Notes: generated by a model from the sequence alone, not told the origin. Counted from the first letter of the stretch, positions 1 to 7,539 are shown. The stretch is 12,967 nucleotides of DNA from Thioalkalivibrio sp. (GCA_018224485.1 JAGTVE010000266.1:1-12967); one strand, 5' to 3'. Program-made: numbers and translations.

Positions 1-2119
1 CCAGCATCAGGCCCCGCTCCAGGCGCCGGCCGCAGTCCATGAAACGCCACCCGTCCTCGCGCAGCATGCTCTCCTGGGCGAGACCCGACAGCGCCAGCAA
101 ATGCACGGTCACGTCGTCGAGCACGCCGCCCGCCGCCAGCGGATCGCGCAGCGCGGCCAGAGGCTCGGCGGCGTCGCGCAGACCGCTCAGCACGCGCACG
201 CTGTCCGCAGACAGTCGATCGAGCAGCGCGTTCGCCGTGTTCTGCAGCGCCGCGAGCGCGGCGGGCACGCTGCCGGGCGCGCTGGAATCAGTCAGCAGCC
301 GCAGGAGCTCCGGCTCCGGGTGCAACAGGTTCCGCTCCGCGCCGTCCGGACCGACGAAGCCCGGGTAGCTGCAGCTGAGGTGCGTCAGCGCGCGCAGCAT
401 GCGGTCGGTGACCCGGTCGCCCGCCCGGCCCTCGGCTCGGATCGCCTGCAGCCGGCGCAGGAGCAGGCGGAGCCACCGGATCAGTCCCTCCGCCCGTTCC
501 GCGTAGCGTCCGGCCCAGAGCAGATCGTCGGCAACCCGCCGCGGGAGACTGGCCGGCAGACGGACTCCGGGCTCCGGCTCGGCGACGCCGGGCTCCCGAT
601 CCGGGGCGAGTGCCCCCGCGGCCGGTGGCAGGACCCACGTGTCCTTGCTGACGCCGCCCTCCTGATTCGACACCAGACGGTCTCCCGGCCGCCTTGCGAC
701 ACGGGTCAGACCGCCCGGCAGCACCTGGACCCTGCCCGCAAACTGGCTGGCGAAGACCCGGACCGTCCCGTGCCGCGGTTCCAGGACCCCCTGCTCGTTA
801 AGACAGGGCATGGTGGACAGCCCCACGCGCTCCTGGCCGACGAAGCGGGCGGGCTGCGCGCGGATCTGCCGGTACAGCGCCTCCCGTTCCGGGCCCGGCA
901 TCTCGCCCGGAAACAGCGGCCGGCCGCCCTCGATGCGATCGATGCTGCGCACCACGAGGTCGTCGCCCCGGGCCATCACGTGCTCCAGCGAATCGGGGTC
1001 ACCACACCACCAGGTGGTTACCGACGGAAGCAGCAGGTCCTCGCCGAGCGCGAAGCGGGCGATGGCGGACAGAAACGCGGGCCACGCCGGGCTCTCCAGC
1101 AGACCGGTGCCCAGCGCGTTGGTCACCACCACGTTGCCACGGCGCACCGACTCGACGAGGCCCGCGACGCCCAGCCGCGAATCCGGGTCCAGGCTCAGCG
1201 GATCGCACCAGGCGTCGTCCACGCGGCGGAGGATCACATCGACGCGCTCCAGCCGCCCGAGCGTGCTCAGCCAGATATGCCCATCGCGGAAGACCAGATC
1301 CTGACCCTGCACCAGGACCAGCCCGAGCCGGCGCGCGAGCAGCACGTGCTCGAACCAGGCCTCGTTCAGCGACCCCGGAGAGAGCAGCACGATGCGCGGC
1401 TCCGCGACATCCGGGACCAGGTCGCGCAGTTCCCGGTGCAGGCCATCGAAGAACGGTCCCAGGTCCCGCACACCCAGCTCGGCGAAGGTGGCCGGCCAGG
1501 TCCGCGACAGGATCTCCCGGTTCTGCAGCGCATAGCCGCTGCCGGAGGGCGCCTGGGCGCGGTCGCCGATCACCTGGAACCGGCCGTCCCGGTCACGGGC
1601 GAGGTCGGCCGCATACAGGCTGACCGCCGGGAGTCCGGCGTGCAGGGATCCCTTCAGTACCGGCAGAAAGCCCGCGTGCGCCGCGAGAAACTCCGGCGGA
1701 ACCAGGTTCGCACGCAGCAGCTCGCCCGGGCCGAAGACGTCCCGCAGGATCCATTCGAAGAGACGCGCCCGCTGGGACAGGCCGCGCTCGATCGACGACC
1801 ATTCCTCGGCGTCCAGCAACTGGGGTAGCGCGTCCAGCGGCCAGGGACGCTGCACGCCGGCGGGATCCGAATACACGTGGTAGGTGACCCCCAGCTCATC
1901 GACCAGGCGCCGGGTCTCCCGCCCGATGTCGCGCAACGCGGCGCCCTCTTGCGCCTCCAGCGCACGCAGCAGGGGCAACCACTGCGCCCGCGGCGTGCCG
2001 TCGGGCAGAAGCAGCTCGTCCGCATTCCCCGCGGCCGGCGCATAGTCGTCTGCCACGGCGCGCAGGGAGCCGGGCTCCGGACGCGGTTCCGTGCCCTGCA
2101 CCTGTTTCATGCCGTTCAT
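1..2119 (-). CDS. Fused circularly permuted ATP-grasp + alpha-E protein (3' end outside window)
   Basis: I read this minus-strand frame directly. It is open for 706 codons from the ATG at 2119 to the window edge without a stop. Residues about 25-500 are a circularly permuted ATP-grasp domain paralogous to the stand-alone protein at 3120-4568. Shared blocks are HVYSDPAGVQRPWP (81-94), DLARDRDG (172-179), APSGSGYALQNRE (190-202), ERVDVILRRVDD (291-302) and GGVSKDTWVL (488-497). Residues about 522-706 are an alpha-E domain (RRVADDLLWAGRYAERAE at 527-544, RRLERG at 698-703), like the protein at 2174-3118. The family is predicted to ligate peptides or amides using ATP; the substrate is unknown. 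Positions matching E166, N168 and K374 of the stand-alone enzyme are G185, R187 and R391 here, so catalysis is doubtful. Remembered full-length relatives have roughly 830 residues, so about 120-150 are missing. A second in-frame ATG lies three codons downstream. GGAG is only 3 bases before the first ATG and 12 before the second, so the exact start is uncertain. Confidence 0.88.
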   Translation of the reverse strand, partial: MNGMKQVQGTEPRPEPGSLRAVADDYAPAAGNADELLLPDGTPRAQWLPLLRALEAQEGAALRDIGRETRRLVDELGVTYHVYSDPAGVQRPWPLDALPQLLDAEEWSSIERGLSQRARLFEWILRDVFGPGELLRANLVPPEFLAAHAGFLPVLKGSLHAGLPAVSLYAADLARDRDGRFQVIGDRAQAPSGSGYALQNREILSRTWPATFAELGVRDLGPFFDGLHRELRDLVPDVAEPRIVLLSPGSLNEAWFEHVLLARRLGLVLVQGQDLVFRDGHIWLSTLGRLERVDVILRRVDDAWCDPLSLDPDSRLGVAGLVESVRRGNVVVTNALGTGLLESPAWPAFLSAIARFALGEDLLLPSVTTWWCGDPDSLEHVMARGDDLVVRSIDRIEGGRPLFPGEMPGPEREALYRQIRAQPARFVGQERVGLSTMPCLNEQGVLEPRHGTVRVFASQFAGRVQVLPGGLTRVARRPGDRLVSNQEGGVSKDTWVLPPAAGALAPDREPGVAEPEPGVRLPASLPRRVADDLLWAGRYAERAEGLIRWLRLLLRRLQAIRAEGRAGDRVTDRMLRALTHLSCSYPGFVGPDGAERNLLHPEPELLRLLTDSSAPGSVPAALAALQNTANALLDRLSADSVRVLSGLRDAAEPLAALRDPLAAGGVLDDVTVHLLALSGLAQESMLREDGWRFMDCGRRLERGLML

Positions 2120-2173
2120 GAGCTCCACGACCTCATGGCAAGGTCTCCGGGCGCCAGCCGAACCCCCGGGCCC
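2120..2173. other. Short spacer between alpha-E gene and fused ATP-grasp gene
   Basis: This is a 54-base GC-rich gap. I see no convincing terminator or promoter, and the same-strand spacing is compatible with one transcript. An ATG in another frame at the distal end reads only six codons (MRSWSS) before a TGA that overlaps the start of the downstream gene. It may be chance. Confidence 0.5.
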
Positions 2174-3118
2174 TCAGGCCGCCCGGTCCAGCGCGAACCA
2201 GGTATCAACGATCGCGCCGTGAACGCCGGCGATCTCCTGCTGCAGCGCGTCGATGAAGTCGTGCAGACGATCGTCCTTGATCAGCTGATCGACCTCCGCT
2301 CCGAGCGCGTGCCGTCGCGCCTGCAGCGCCAGCCGCAGCGGCACCTCATTGCGGGGCAGCCGCTCGATCGCGCCCCGTACGTAGTCCAGCGAATGCGCGA
2401 CCGCGCGGGGAAACGGGATGTCCTGCAGCAGGAAGCGGACCACGTCGACGCCGTTGATGCGCCGCTTCACGTGCTGGCGGTACATCTGGAAGCCGCTCTG
2501 CGAGCGCAGGATGCCGGTCCACAGCAGTCCCTCGTAGGGACCGGCGTCGGCGTCCTCCGGCCGCTTCAGCAGGCGCAGGGCGCCGGCGTCGATCTGGCGC
2601 GAGGTCATGTCCGCGCGTTCCAGGTTGCGCCCGAGGCGGATGAAGTCGTAGGCCGGATCATGACTCATGCAGCCCGCCAGCAGCCCGGTCAGCGTCTGGC
2701 AGCGCTGCACCACCTCGGTCAGGAACTGGTAGCGGCCGCGCTTCCCGAGACCGCTGTCCATGTTGTCGCGCGCGAACAGGTGCAGTTCGTTGACGATCTC
2801 CCAGGCCTCCGAGGGCACCAGGTCGCGGGTGGTGCGCACGTTCTCCCGCGCCGACTTCAGCGAGCTGAAGACCGAGCTCGGGTTGTAATGATCCGCGAGC
2901 AGGAACTTCACACAGTTGCGTTCGTCCTCGCGCTGGTAGTGCTCCTCGAAGATGTCGTCGTTGCCGGTCACCGCCACCAGGTTCTTCCAGGTGAGCGGCA
3001 CCGACTTCGGCATGTCCAGGGAGACCAGGTGGAAGGACATCACCATGCGCGCGGTGTTCTCCGCGCGCTCGACGTAACGGGCCAGCCAATACACGCGTTC
3101 CGCGACCCTCGAGAGCAT
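2174..3118 (-). CDS. Alpha-E domain protein (DUF403 family)
   Basis: This is a 314-residue, predicted all-helical protein of the alpha-E family, which accompanies circularly permuted ATP-grasp proteins in predicted peptide/amide ligase cassettes. Its biochemical activity is not established. Family marks are the N-terminal helix RVAERVYWLARYVERAE (4-20), the block NPSSVFSSLKSARENVR (79-95) and a second Glu/Arg-rich helix RLGRNLERAD (161-170) that echoes the first. No signal peptide or membrane segment is visible, so a cytosolic location is likely. An upstream in-frame ATG at 3163 would add 15 residues overlapping the preceding gene. I chose the ATG at 3118 because homologues begin with M-L-S-R and because it follows the upstream TGA after a single base, which suggests translational coupling. 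Length matches the usual stand-alone form, about 310-320 residues from memory. Confidence 0.92.
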   Translation of the reverse strand: MLSRVAERVYWLARYVERAENTARMVMSFHLVSLDMPKSVPLTWKNLVAVTGNDDIFEEHYQREDERNCVKFLLADHYNPSSVFSSLKSARENVRTTRDLVPSEAWEIVNELHLFARDNMDSGLGKRGRYQFLTEVVQRCQTLTGLLAGCMSHDPAYDFIRLGRNLERADMTSRQIDAGALRLLKRPEDADAGPYEGLLWTGILRSQSGFQMYRQHVKRRINGVDVVRFLLQDIPFPRAVAHSLDYVRGAIERLPRNEVPLRLALQARRHALGAEVDQLIKDDRLHDFIDALQQEIAGVHGAIVDTWFALDRAA

Positions 3119-3119
3119 C

Positions 3120-4568
3120 TCAGTCCTCCTCGTCCACGATCCAGGTGTCCTTGCTGCCGCCACCCTGCGAGGAGTTCACCACCAGGGAGCCCTTGCGCAT
3201 CGCCACCCGGGTCAGGCCACCCGCGGTCACGTCCGTGCGCACCCCCTGCAGCACGAAGGGCCGCAGGTCGAGATGGCGGGGCTCCAGGCTCTCGTCACAC
3301 AGCGTGGGGGCCACCGACAGCTGCAGTGTCGGCTGCGCGATGTAGTTGCGCGGATCCTTCCTGATCAGCTGGGCGAATTCGGTCCGCTGCTTCTTCGATG
3401 CGTGCGGACCCACCAGCATCCCGTAGCCGCCCGATTCGTTCGCGGGCTTCACCACCAGTTCGTCCAGGTGGTCGAGCACGTAGGCCTGGTCCTTCTCGTT
3501 CACGCAGAGATAGGTCGGCACGTTGGGGATCACCGGCTCCTGGTCCAGGTAGTACTTGATCATCGCCGGCACGTAGGCATAGATCACCTTGTCGTCGGCC
3601 ACGCCCGAGCCCGGCGCGTTCGCAAGCCCCACCTTGCCGTTGCGCCAGGCCCGCATCAGCCCCGGCACGCCGAGCATGGAGTCCGGATTGAATTCCTCCG
3701 GATCCATGAAGTCATCGTCGATACGCCGGTAGATCACGTCCACCCGCTCCAGCCCCTCGATGGTGCGCATGTACACGCAGTCGTCGTCGCCAACCACCAG
3801 ATCCGCGCCCTCCACCAGCTCCGCGCCCATGCGCTGGGCGAGAAAGGAGTGCTCGAAGTAGGCGGAGTTGAAGATCCCCGGTGTCAGCACCGCGATCTCC
3901 GGGTAGTCCTGCGGCCGGGGCGAGATCGCGGCCAGCATGTCGAAGAGCTGCGTGGGGTACTCGTCCACCGGGAGGATGCTCGAGTTCTCGAAGACCTCGG
4001 GGAAGACCCGCTTGGTCACCTCGCGGTTCTCGAGCATGTAGGACACCCCCGACGGGACCCGGAGATTGTCCTCGAGCACGTACAGCGTGCCGTCCCGGTC
4101 GCGCACCAGGTCGGACCCGCAGATGTGCGCCCATACGCCGTGCGGCGGCTTGATGCCGCGGCACTGCTCCCGGAAGTTCCGCGACTTGTTCAGCACGTAC
4201 TTGGGCAGAACCTTGTCCCGGAAGATCCTCTGGTCGTTGTAGACATCGTCGATGAACAGGTTCAGCGCGGTCAGGCGCTGCACAAGGCCGGCCTGCACCT
4301 CCTCCCACTCGCGCTTCGGGATCACCCGCGGGACGATGTCGAAGGGCCAGGCGCGGTCGATGTTCTCGCCCTCGCTGTAGACCGTGAAGCTGATGCCCAT
4401 CTCGAGGATCGCGTTATCAGCGGCCTGCTTGCGCACCTGCAGCTCCCGATCATCCAGGGAACTGAGGTACTCCGTCAGCTTGCGCGCGACCGCGCGGGGC
4501 TTGCCCGGCGCGGCGATCAGCTCGTCGTAGAAGGGCGAGGGGTCGTAGGACTTCCAGTCGATGGACAT
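3120..4568 (-). CDS. Circularly permuted ATP-grasp protein (predicted peptide/amide ligase)
   Basis: This 482-residue protein belongs to the circularly permuted type 2 ATP-grasp family (DUF404/DUF407). The fold predicts ATP-dependent formation of an amide bond through an acyl-phosphate, but no substrate is known. Visible candidate catalytic elements are DLVRDRDG (153-160), LEDNLRVPSG (165-174) with acidic and Asn residues suited to metal binding, ERVDVIYRRIDDD (274-286), and VVKPANESGGYGM (372-384), a Lys followed by a Gly-rich loop. The C-terminal block GGLTRVAMRKG (450-460) plus SSQGGGSKDTW (466-476) is also conserved in the paralogue at 1-2119. No export signal is seen, so it should be cytosolic. 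The ATG at 4568 is preceded by AGGAG with 10 bases spacing. It is the first gene of a three-gene cassette with the alpha-E gene (stop and start separated by one base) and the fused paralogue. Confidence 0.93.
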   Translation of the reverse strand: MSIDWKSYDPSPFYDELIAAPGKPRAVARKLTEYLSSLDDRELQVRKQAADNAILEMGISFTVYSEGENIDRAWPFDIVPRVIPKREWEEVQAGLVQRLTALNLFIDDVYNDQRIFRDKVLPKYVLNKSRNFREQCRGIKPPHGVWAHICGSDLVRDRDGTLYVLEDNLRVPSGVSYMLENREVTKRVFPEVFENSSILPVDEYPTQLFDMLAAISPRPQDYPEIAVLTPGIFNSAYFEHSFLAQRMGAELVEGADLVVGDDDCVYMRTIEGLERVDVIYRRIDDDFMDPEEFNPDSMLGVPGLMRAWRNGKVGLANAPGSGVADDKVIYAYVPAMIKYYLDQEPVIPNVPTYLCVNEKDQAYVLDHLDELVVKPANESGGYGMLVGPHASKKQRTEFAQLIRKDPRNYIAQPTLQLSVAPTLCDESLEPRHLDLRPFVLQGVRTDVTAGGLTRVAMRKGSLVVNSSQGGGSKDTWIVDEED

Positions 4569-4578
4569 CCGGGCCGGG

Positions 4579-4583
4579 CTCCT
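4579..4583 (-). promoter_or_regulatory. Ribosome binding site of the ATP-grasp gene
   Basis: The minus strand reads AGGAG here, 10 bases before the ATG at 4568. The spacing is slightly long but it supports this start over internal ones. Confidence 0.6.
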
Positions 4584-4686
4584 GAGGCGGAAGCGAAGAC
4601 CCCGCTACTCTACTCCAGAGCACGCCCGGCAAAGAAGAACCCCCCATCGAAAGATTTAGATGCCGGTCGAATCGGGGCGAGGATTT

Positions 4687-4757
4687 GTGGGACCGGGCTG
4701 TGGCCGCGATGCGGCATCGGCCGGGGTGCGGGGATCGCGGCTGGAGGCCGCTCCCAC
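4687..4757. repeat. Inverted pair of REP-like palindromic elements
   Basis: The plus strand opens with GTGGGA and CCGCGAT (4687-4710) and closes with the mirror image ATCGCGG and TCCCAC (4734-4757), giving two head-to-head units around a 23-base centre. The right unit, read on the minus strand, begins GTGGGAGCGGCCTCCAGCCG and contains the perfect hairpin GCGGC-CTCCA-GCCGC. The centre contains the perfect GATGC-G-GCATC. The layout and GTGGGAGCGG head closely resemble the REP elements of pseudomonads and other gammaproteobacteria, which are spread by RAYT transposases (REP-associated tyrosine transposases) and often sit as doublets just after genes. The pair starts one base beyond the methyltransferase stop, so it probably stabilises the 3' end or ends that transcript. 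No other copy was seen in this window. Confidence 0.75.
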
Positions 4758-4758
4758 T

Positions 4759-5379
4759 TCAGAGGGACTTGGTGAACTGCACCTGCTTCCAGTAGCCGAA
4801 CAGGCTCGCGGGCTCGATGGCCACGGGCTCGCGGCCGGTCACCGCCACGAAGTCCTTGAGGTCCATGTCCGGACGGAACCCCACCGCCCGGGAGAGCGGG
4901 CGCAGGCTGCGTTCCAGGCTGCGCAGGATCCACTGGCGCGATGCGAAGTGGTTCACCACGAGGATCTGCCCTCCGGGTCGGCAGACCCGCCACATCTCGG
5001 CAAACAGCCGGTCGGGATTCGGTACCACCGAGGCGACATACATCGCGACCACCGCGTCGAAGCTGTCGTCGCTGAAGCCCAGCTGCTCGGCATTCATCTC
5101 GACCAGGCCGGTCACGGCCGAGCAGTCACCGTCGGCGAGGCGCTGGCGCGCCACATCGAGCATCTCCCGGCTGACATCGATGCCGACGACCTCGGCATCC
5201 GGCGTATAGAACGGCAGCGAGATGCCCGTCCCCACCCCGACCTCCAGCACGCGCTTGCCCGAGACCGGTGCGAGCGTCTCCAGCGCAAGGCGGCGACCCC
5301 GGGCGAAGACACGCCCAAAGATCACGTCATAGTGCCGTGCGTAACGCCGGTAACTCTTCCGTATGCTGACCAGATCCAC
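4759..5379 (-). CDS. Class I SAM-dependent methyltransferase, PmtA-like (phospholipid N-methyltransferase?)
   Basis: This 206-residue protein has a Rossmann-type class I methyltransferase core. Motif I is VLEVGVGTG (44-52), the acidic residue after strand 2 is in VVGIDVS (64-70, D68), then NAEQLGFSDDSFDAVV (96-111), and the post-motif segment VCRPGGQILVVNH (132-144). The N-terminus SIRKSYRRYARHYD (5-18), together with AMYVASVVPNPDR (112-124) and a C-terminal basic helix region, resembles the Rhodobacter-type phosphatidylethanolamine N-methyltransferase. That enzyme methylates the lipid headgroup stepwise with S-adenosylmethionine at the inner membrane face. The fold call is firm. The substrate is inferred from overall resemblance, and a quinone or other small-molecule methyltransferase remains possible. 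The ATG at 5379 has only a weak GGGTGG-like site before it. It lies 75 bases after pnp on the same strand and is followed at once by the REP doublet. Confidence 0.8.
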   Translation of the reverse strand: MDLVSIRKSYRRYARHYDVIFGRVFARGRRLALETLAPVSGKRVLEVGVGTGISLPFYTPDAEVVGIDVSREMLDVARQRLADGDCSAVTGLVEMNAEQLGFSDDSFDAVVAMYVASVVPNPDRLFAEMWRVCRPGGQILVVNHFASRQWILRSLERSLRPLSRAVGFRPDMDLKDFVAVTGREPVAIEPASLFGYWKQVQFTKSL

Positions 5380-5454
5380 GGCCCACCCGCAACCTCAGAG
5401 AGACTTGACCCGCCGACGCGCCACCCGCACGGTGCACGCGCCCGTGGGGGAACA
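5380..5454. other. pnp to methyltransferase intergenic gap
   Basis: This is a 75-base GC-rich gap. The best structure is an imperfect region with a five-base stem CACGG/CCGTG at 5428-5446, not followed by a T run, so it is not a convincing intrinsic terminator. I see no clear promoter. Read-through from pnp into the methyltransferase gene is possible. Confidence 0.4.
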
Positions 5455-7539
5455 TCAGGCGGCTTCGACGGCCTTCATGCTGAGGCGGATGCGTCCCTGT
5501 TTGTCGACCTCCAGCACCTTCACGGTCACCGTGTCGCCCTCGTTCAGGAAGTCGGTAACGTTCTCCACCCGCTCGTTGGAGATCTGGGAGATGTGCACCA
5601 GCCCGTCGCGGCCCGGCAGGATCGACACGAAGGCCCCGAAGTCCATGATCTTCACGACCCGTCCGCTGTAGACGCGTCCCACCTCGACGTCGGCGGTCAG
5701 CTCCTCGATCCGGCGGCGGGCCTCTTCGCCGGCGGCCTGGTCCGTGGAGGCGATCTTCACGGTCCCGTCATCGGTGATGTCGATGGAGGTCCCGGTCTCC
5801 TCGGTCAGCGCCCGAATCGTGGCGCCGCCCTTCCCGATCACGTCCCGGATCTTCTCCGGATTGATGCGCATCGTAAGGAAGCGTGGCGCGTAGGACGACA
5901 TCTCGATGCGGTGTGAACTGATCGACTCGCTCATCCGCTCCAGGATGTGCAGACGCCCGGCCTGGGCCTGGTCGAGAGCGCGCTCCATGATCTCGCGGGT
6001 GATGCCATCGATCTTGATGTCCATCTGCAGCGCGGTCACGCCGTCCCGGGTTCCGGCAACCTTGAAGTCCATGTCGCCGAGGTGGTCCTCGTCGCCGAGG
6101 ATATCGGACAGCACGGCGAAGCGATCGCCCTCCTTGATCAGCCCCATCGCGATGCCCGCCACCGGCGCCTTCAGGGGAACGCCGGCGTCCATCAGCGCCA
6201 GGCTGGTGCCGCAGACCGATGCCATCGAGCTCGAGCCGTTCGACTCGGTGATCTCGGAGACCACGCGGATCACGTAGGGGAAGCTGTCGCCGGTCGGCAT
6301 CACCGCCTGCACGCCGCGCTTCGCCAGGCGACCGTGGCCGATCTCCCGGCGCTTCGGCGTACCGACCATGCCGGTCTCGCCGGTGCAGTAGGGCGGGAAG
6401 TTGTAGTGCAGCATGAAGCGCTCGCGGCGCTCGCCCTCGATCGCATCGATCACCTGAGCGTCACGGTCGGTGCCGAGGGTGGCCACCACCAGCGCCTGGG
6501 TCTCGCCGCGGGTGAAGATGGCCGAGCCGTGGGCGCGCGGCAGGACGCCGGTCTGCACGGTGATCGGTCGAACGGTGCGGGCGTCGCGGCCGTCGATGCG
6601 CGGATTGCCGTCGAGGATGCGGTCGCGGACGATCCGGTACTCGAGATCGTGGAAGGCGGTCTTCACCGCGTCGGCGGAGGGCGCGCCCTCCTCGCCCGTC
6701 GCGAGCCGCTGGGCCACGTCCGAACGCAGGCTGTTCAGACGGTCCGTCCGGGCCTGCTTCTCGGCGATCTGGTAGGCGCTGATCAGGTCGTCACGGACCA
6801 TCGCAGCGACCTTGTCCTCGAGGCCGTGGGCACCCCCGGGGGCCGTCCAGTCCCAGGCCGGCTTGCCGGCGGCCGCCGCCAGTTCGCGGATCGCGGTGAT
6901 CGCGGCCTGCATCTGCTCGTGGCCGTACATCACGGCACCCAGCATTACCTGCTCCGACAGTTCGTGGGCCTCGGACTCCACCATGATCACGGCGTTCTCG
7001 GTTCCCGCGACCACCAGATCCAGTTCCGACTCGGCCAGCTCGCTGGCGGTGGGGTTCAGCAGGTAGCCGCCGTCACGATACCCGACGCGAGCGGCACCGA
7101 CCGGCCCCGCGAAGGGAATGCCGGAGACCGCCAGCGCGGCGGAGGCGCCGATCAGCGCGGGAATGTCCGGATCCACCTCGGGATTGATGGACATCACCGT
7201 CGCGACGATCTGCGTCTCATGCTTGAAGCCATCCGGGAAGAGCGGCCGCACCGGCCGGTCGATCAGCCGGCAGGTCAGCGTCTCCTTCTCGTTCGGGCGC
7301 CCCTCGCGCTTGAAGAAGCCGCCGGGAATCTTGCCGGCGGCATAGGTCCGCTCCTGGTAGTTCACCGTCAGCGGGAAGAAGTCGCGGCCGGGATCGGCCT
7401 CCCGGCGCGCGACCACGGTGACCAGCACCACGGTGTCCGCCACGTTGACCATGACAGCCCCGCTGGCCTGACGGGCGATGTCGCCAGTCTCCATCACGAC
7501 CGTGTGATTACCGTACTCAAATGTCTTCTTGTATGACAC
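5455..7539 (-). CDS. pnp: Polyribonucleotide nucleotidyltransferase (PNPase)
   Basis: PNPase is a 3'-5' phosphorolytic exoribonuclease that degrades RNA to nucleoside diphosphates. It acts as a trimer and often in the RNA degradosome. At 694 residues it has the full family architecture: first RNase PH domain (about 10-140), linking helical domain (about 240-310), second RNase PH domain (about 320-540), KH domain with IGKGGATIR (568-576), and S1 domain (about 620-690, DFGAFVSILPGRDGLVHIS). Active-site features are present: the phosphate-site block FTRGETQ (342-348), CGTSLALMDAGVP (443-455), and the metal-binding aspartates in SDILGDEDHLGDMDF (478-492). The start codon is GTG at 7539, preceded by AAGGA, and matches the usual PNPase N-terminus. 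It follows rpsO by only 26 bases, leaving no room for the long RNase III-cleaved leader used for autoregulation in E. coli. Confidence 0.97.
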   Translation of the reverse strand: MSYKKTFEYGNHTVVMETGDIARQASGAVMVNVADTVVLVTVVARREADPGRDFFPLTVNYQERTYAAGKIPGGFFKREGRPNEKETLTCRLIDRPVRPLFPDGFKHETQIVATVMSINPEVDPDIPALIGASAALAVSGIPFAGPVGAARVGYRDGGYLLNPTASELAESELDLVVAGTENAVIMVESEAHELSEQVMLGAVMYGHEQMQAAITAIRELAAAAGKPAWDWTAPGGAHGLEDKVAAMVRDDLISAYQIAEKQARTDRLNSLRSDVAQRLATGEEGAPSADAVKTAFHDLEYRIVRDRILDGNPRIDGRDARTVRPITVQTGVLPRAHGSAIFTRGETQALVVATLGTDRDAQVIDAIEGERRERFMLHYNFPPYCTGETGMVGTPKRREIGHGRLAKRGVQAVMPTGDSFPYVIRVVSEITESNGSSSMASVCGTSLALMDAGVPLKAPVAGIAMGLIKEGDRFAVLSDILGDEDHLGDMDFKVAGTRDGVTALQMDIKIDGITREIMERALDQAQAGRLHILERMSESISSHRIEMSSYAPRFLTMRINPEKIRDVIGKGGATIRALTEETGTSIDITDDGTVKIASTDQAAGEEARRRIEELTADVEVGRVYSGRVVKIMDFGAFVSILPGRDGLVHISQISNERVENVTDFLNEGDTVTVKVLEVDKQGRIRLSMKAVEAA

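Noticed and set aside
101..1828. Plus-strand open frame of 575 codons opposite the fused ATP-grasp gene
   Set aside because: The composition is Arg/Gln/His-rich without any domain. The opposite strand in another frame is open to the edge and carries clear ATP-grasp and alpha-E motifs.
1654..2043. Minus-strand 129-codon open frame rich in Arg, Ser and Cys
   Set aside because: It is a frame-shifted shadow of the fused ATP-grasp gene, which reads through the same bases with family motifs.
4607..4636. Possible promoter before the ATP-grasp gene (TAGAGT as -10, TTCTTT as -35 on the minus strand, 18-base spacer)
   Set aside because: The -10 matches four of six consensus bases but the -35 matches poorly. 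In GC-rich DNA this is too weak to call without start-site data. A promoter somewhere in 4584-4686 remains likely because the REP doublet separates this gene from the previous one.
5428..5446. Stem CACGG/CCGTG between pnp and the methyltransferase gene as a terminator
   Set aside because: The stem is only five bases, with a nine-base loop and no T run after it.
5947..7536. Plus-strand open frame of 529 codons opposite pnp
   Set aside because: It is an antisense shadow of a fully conserved PNPase gene, with no domain of its own.
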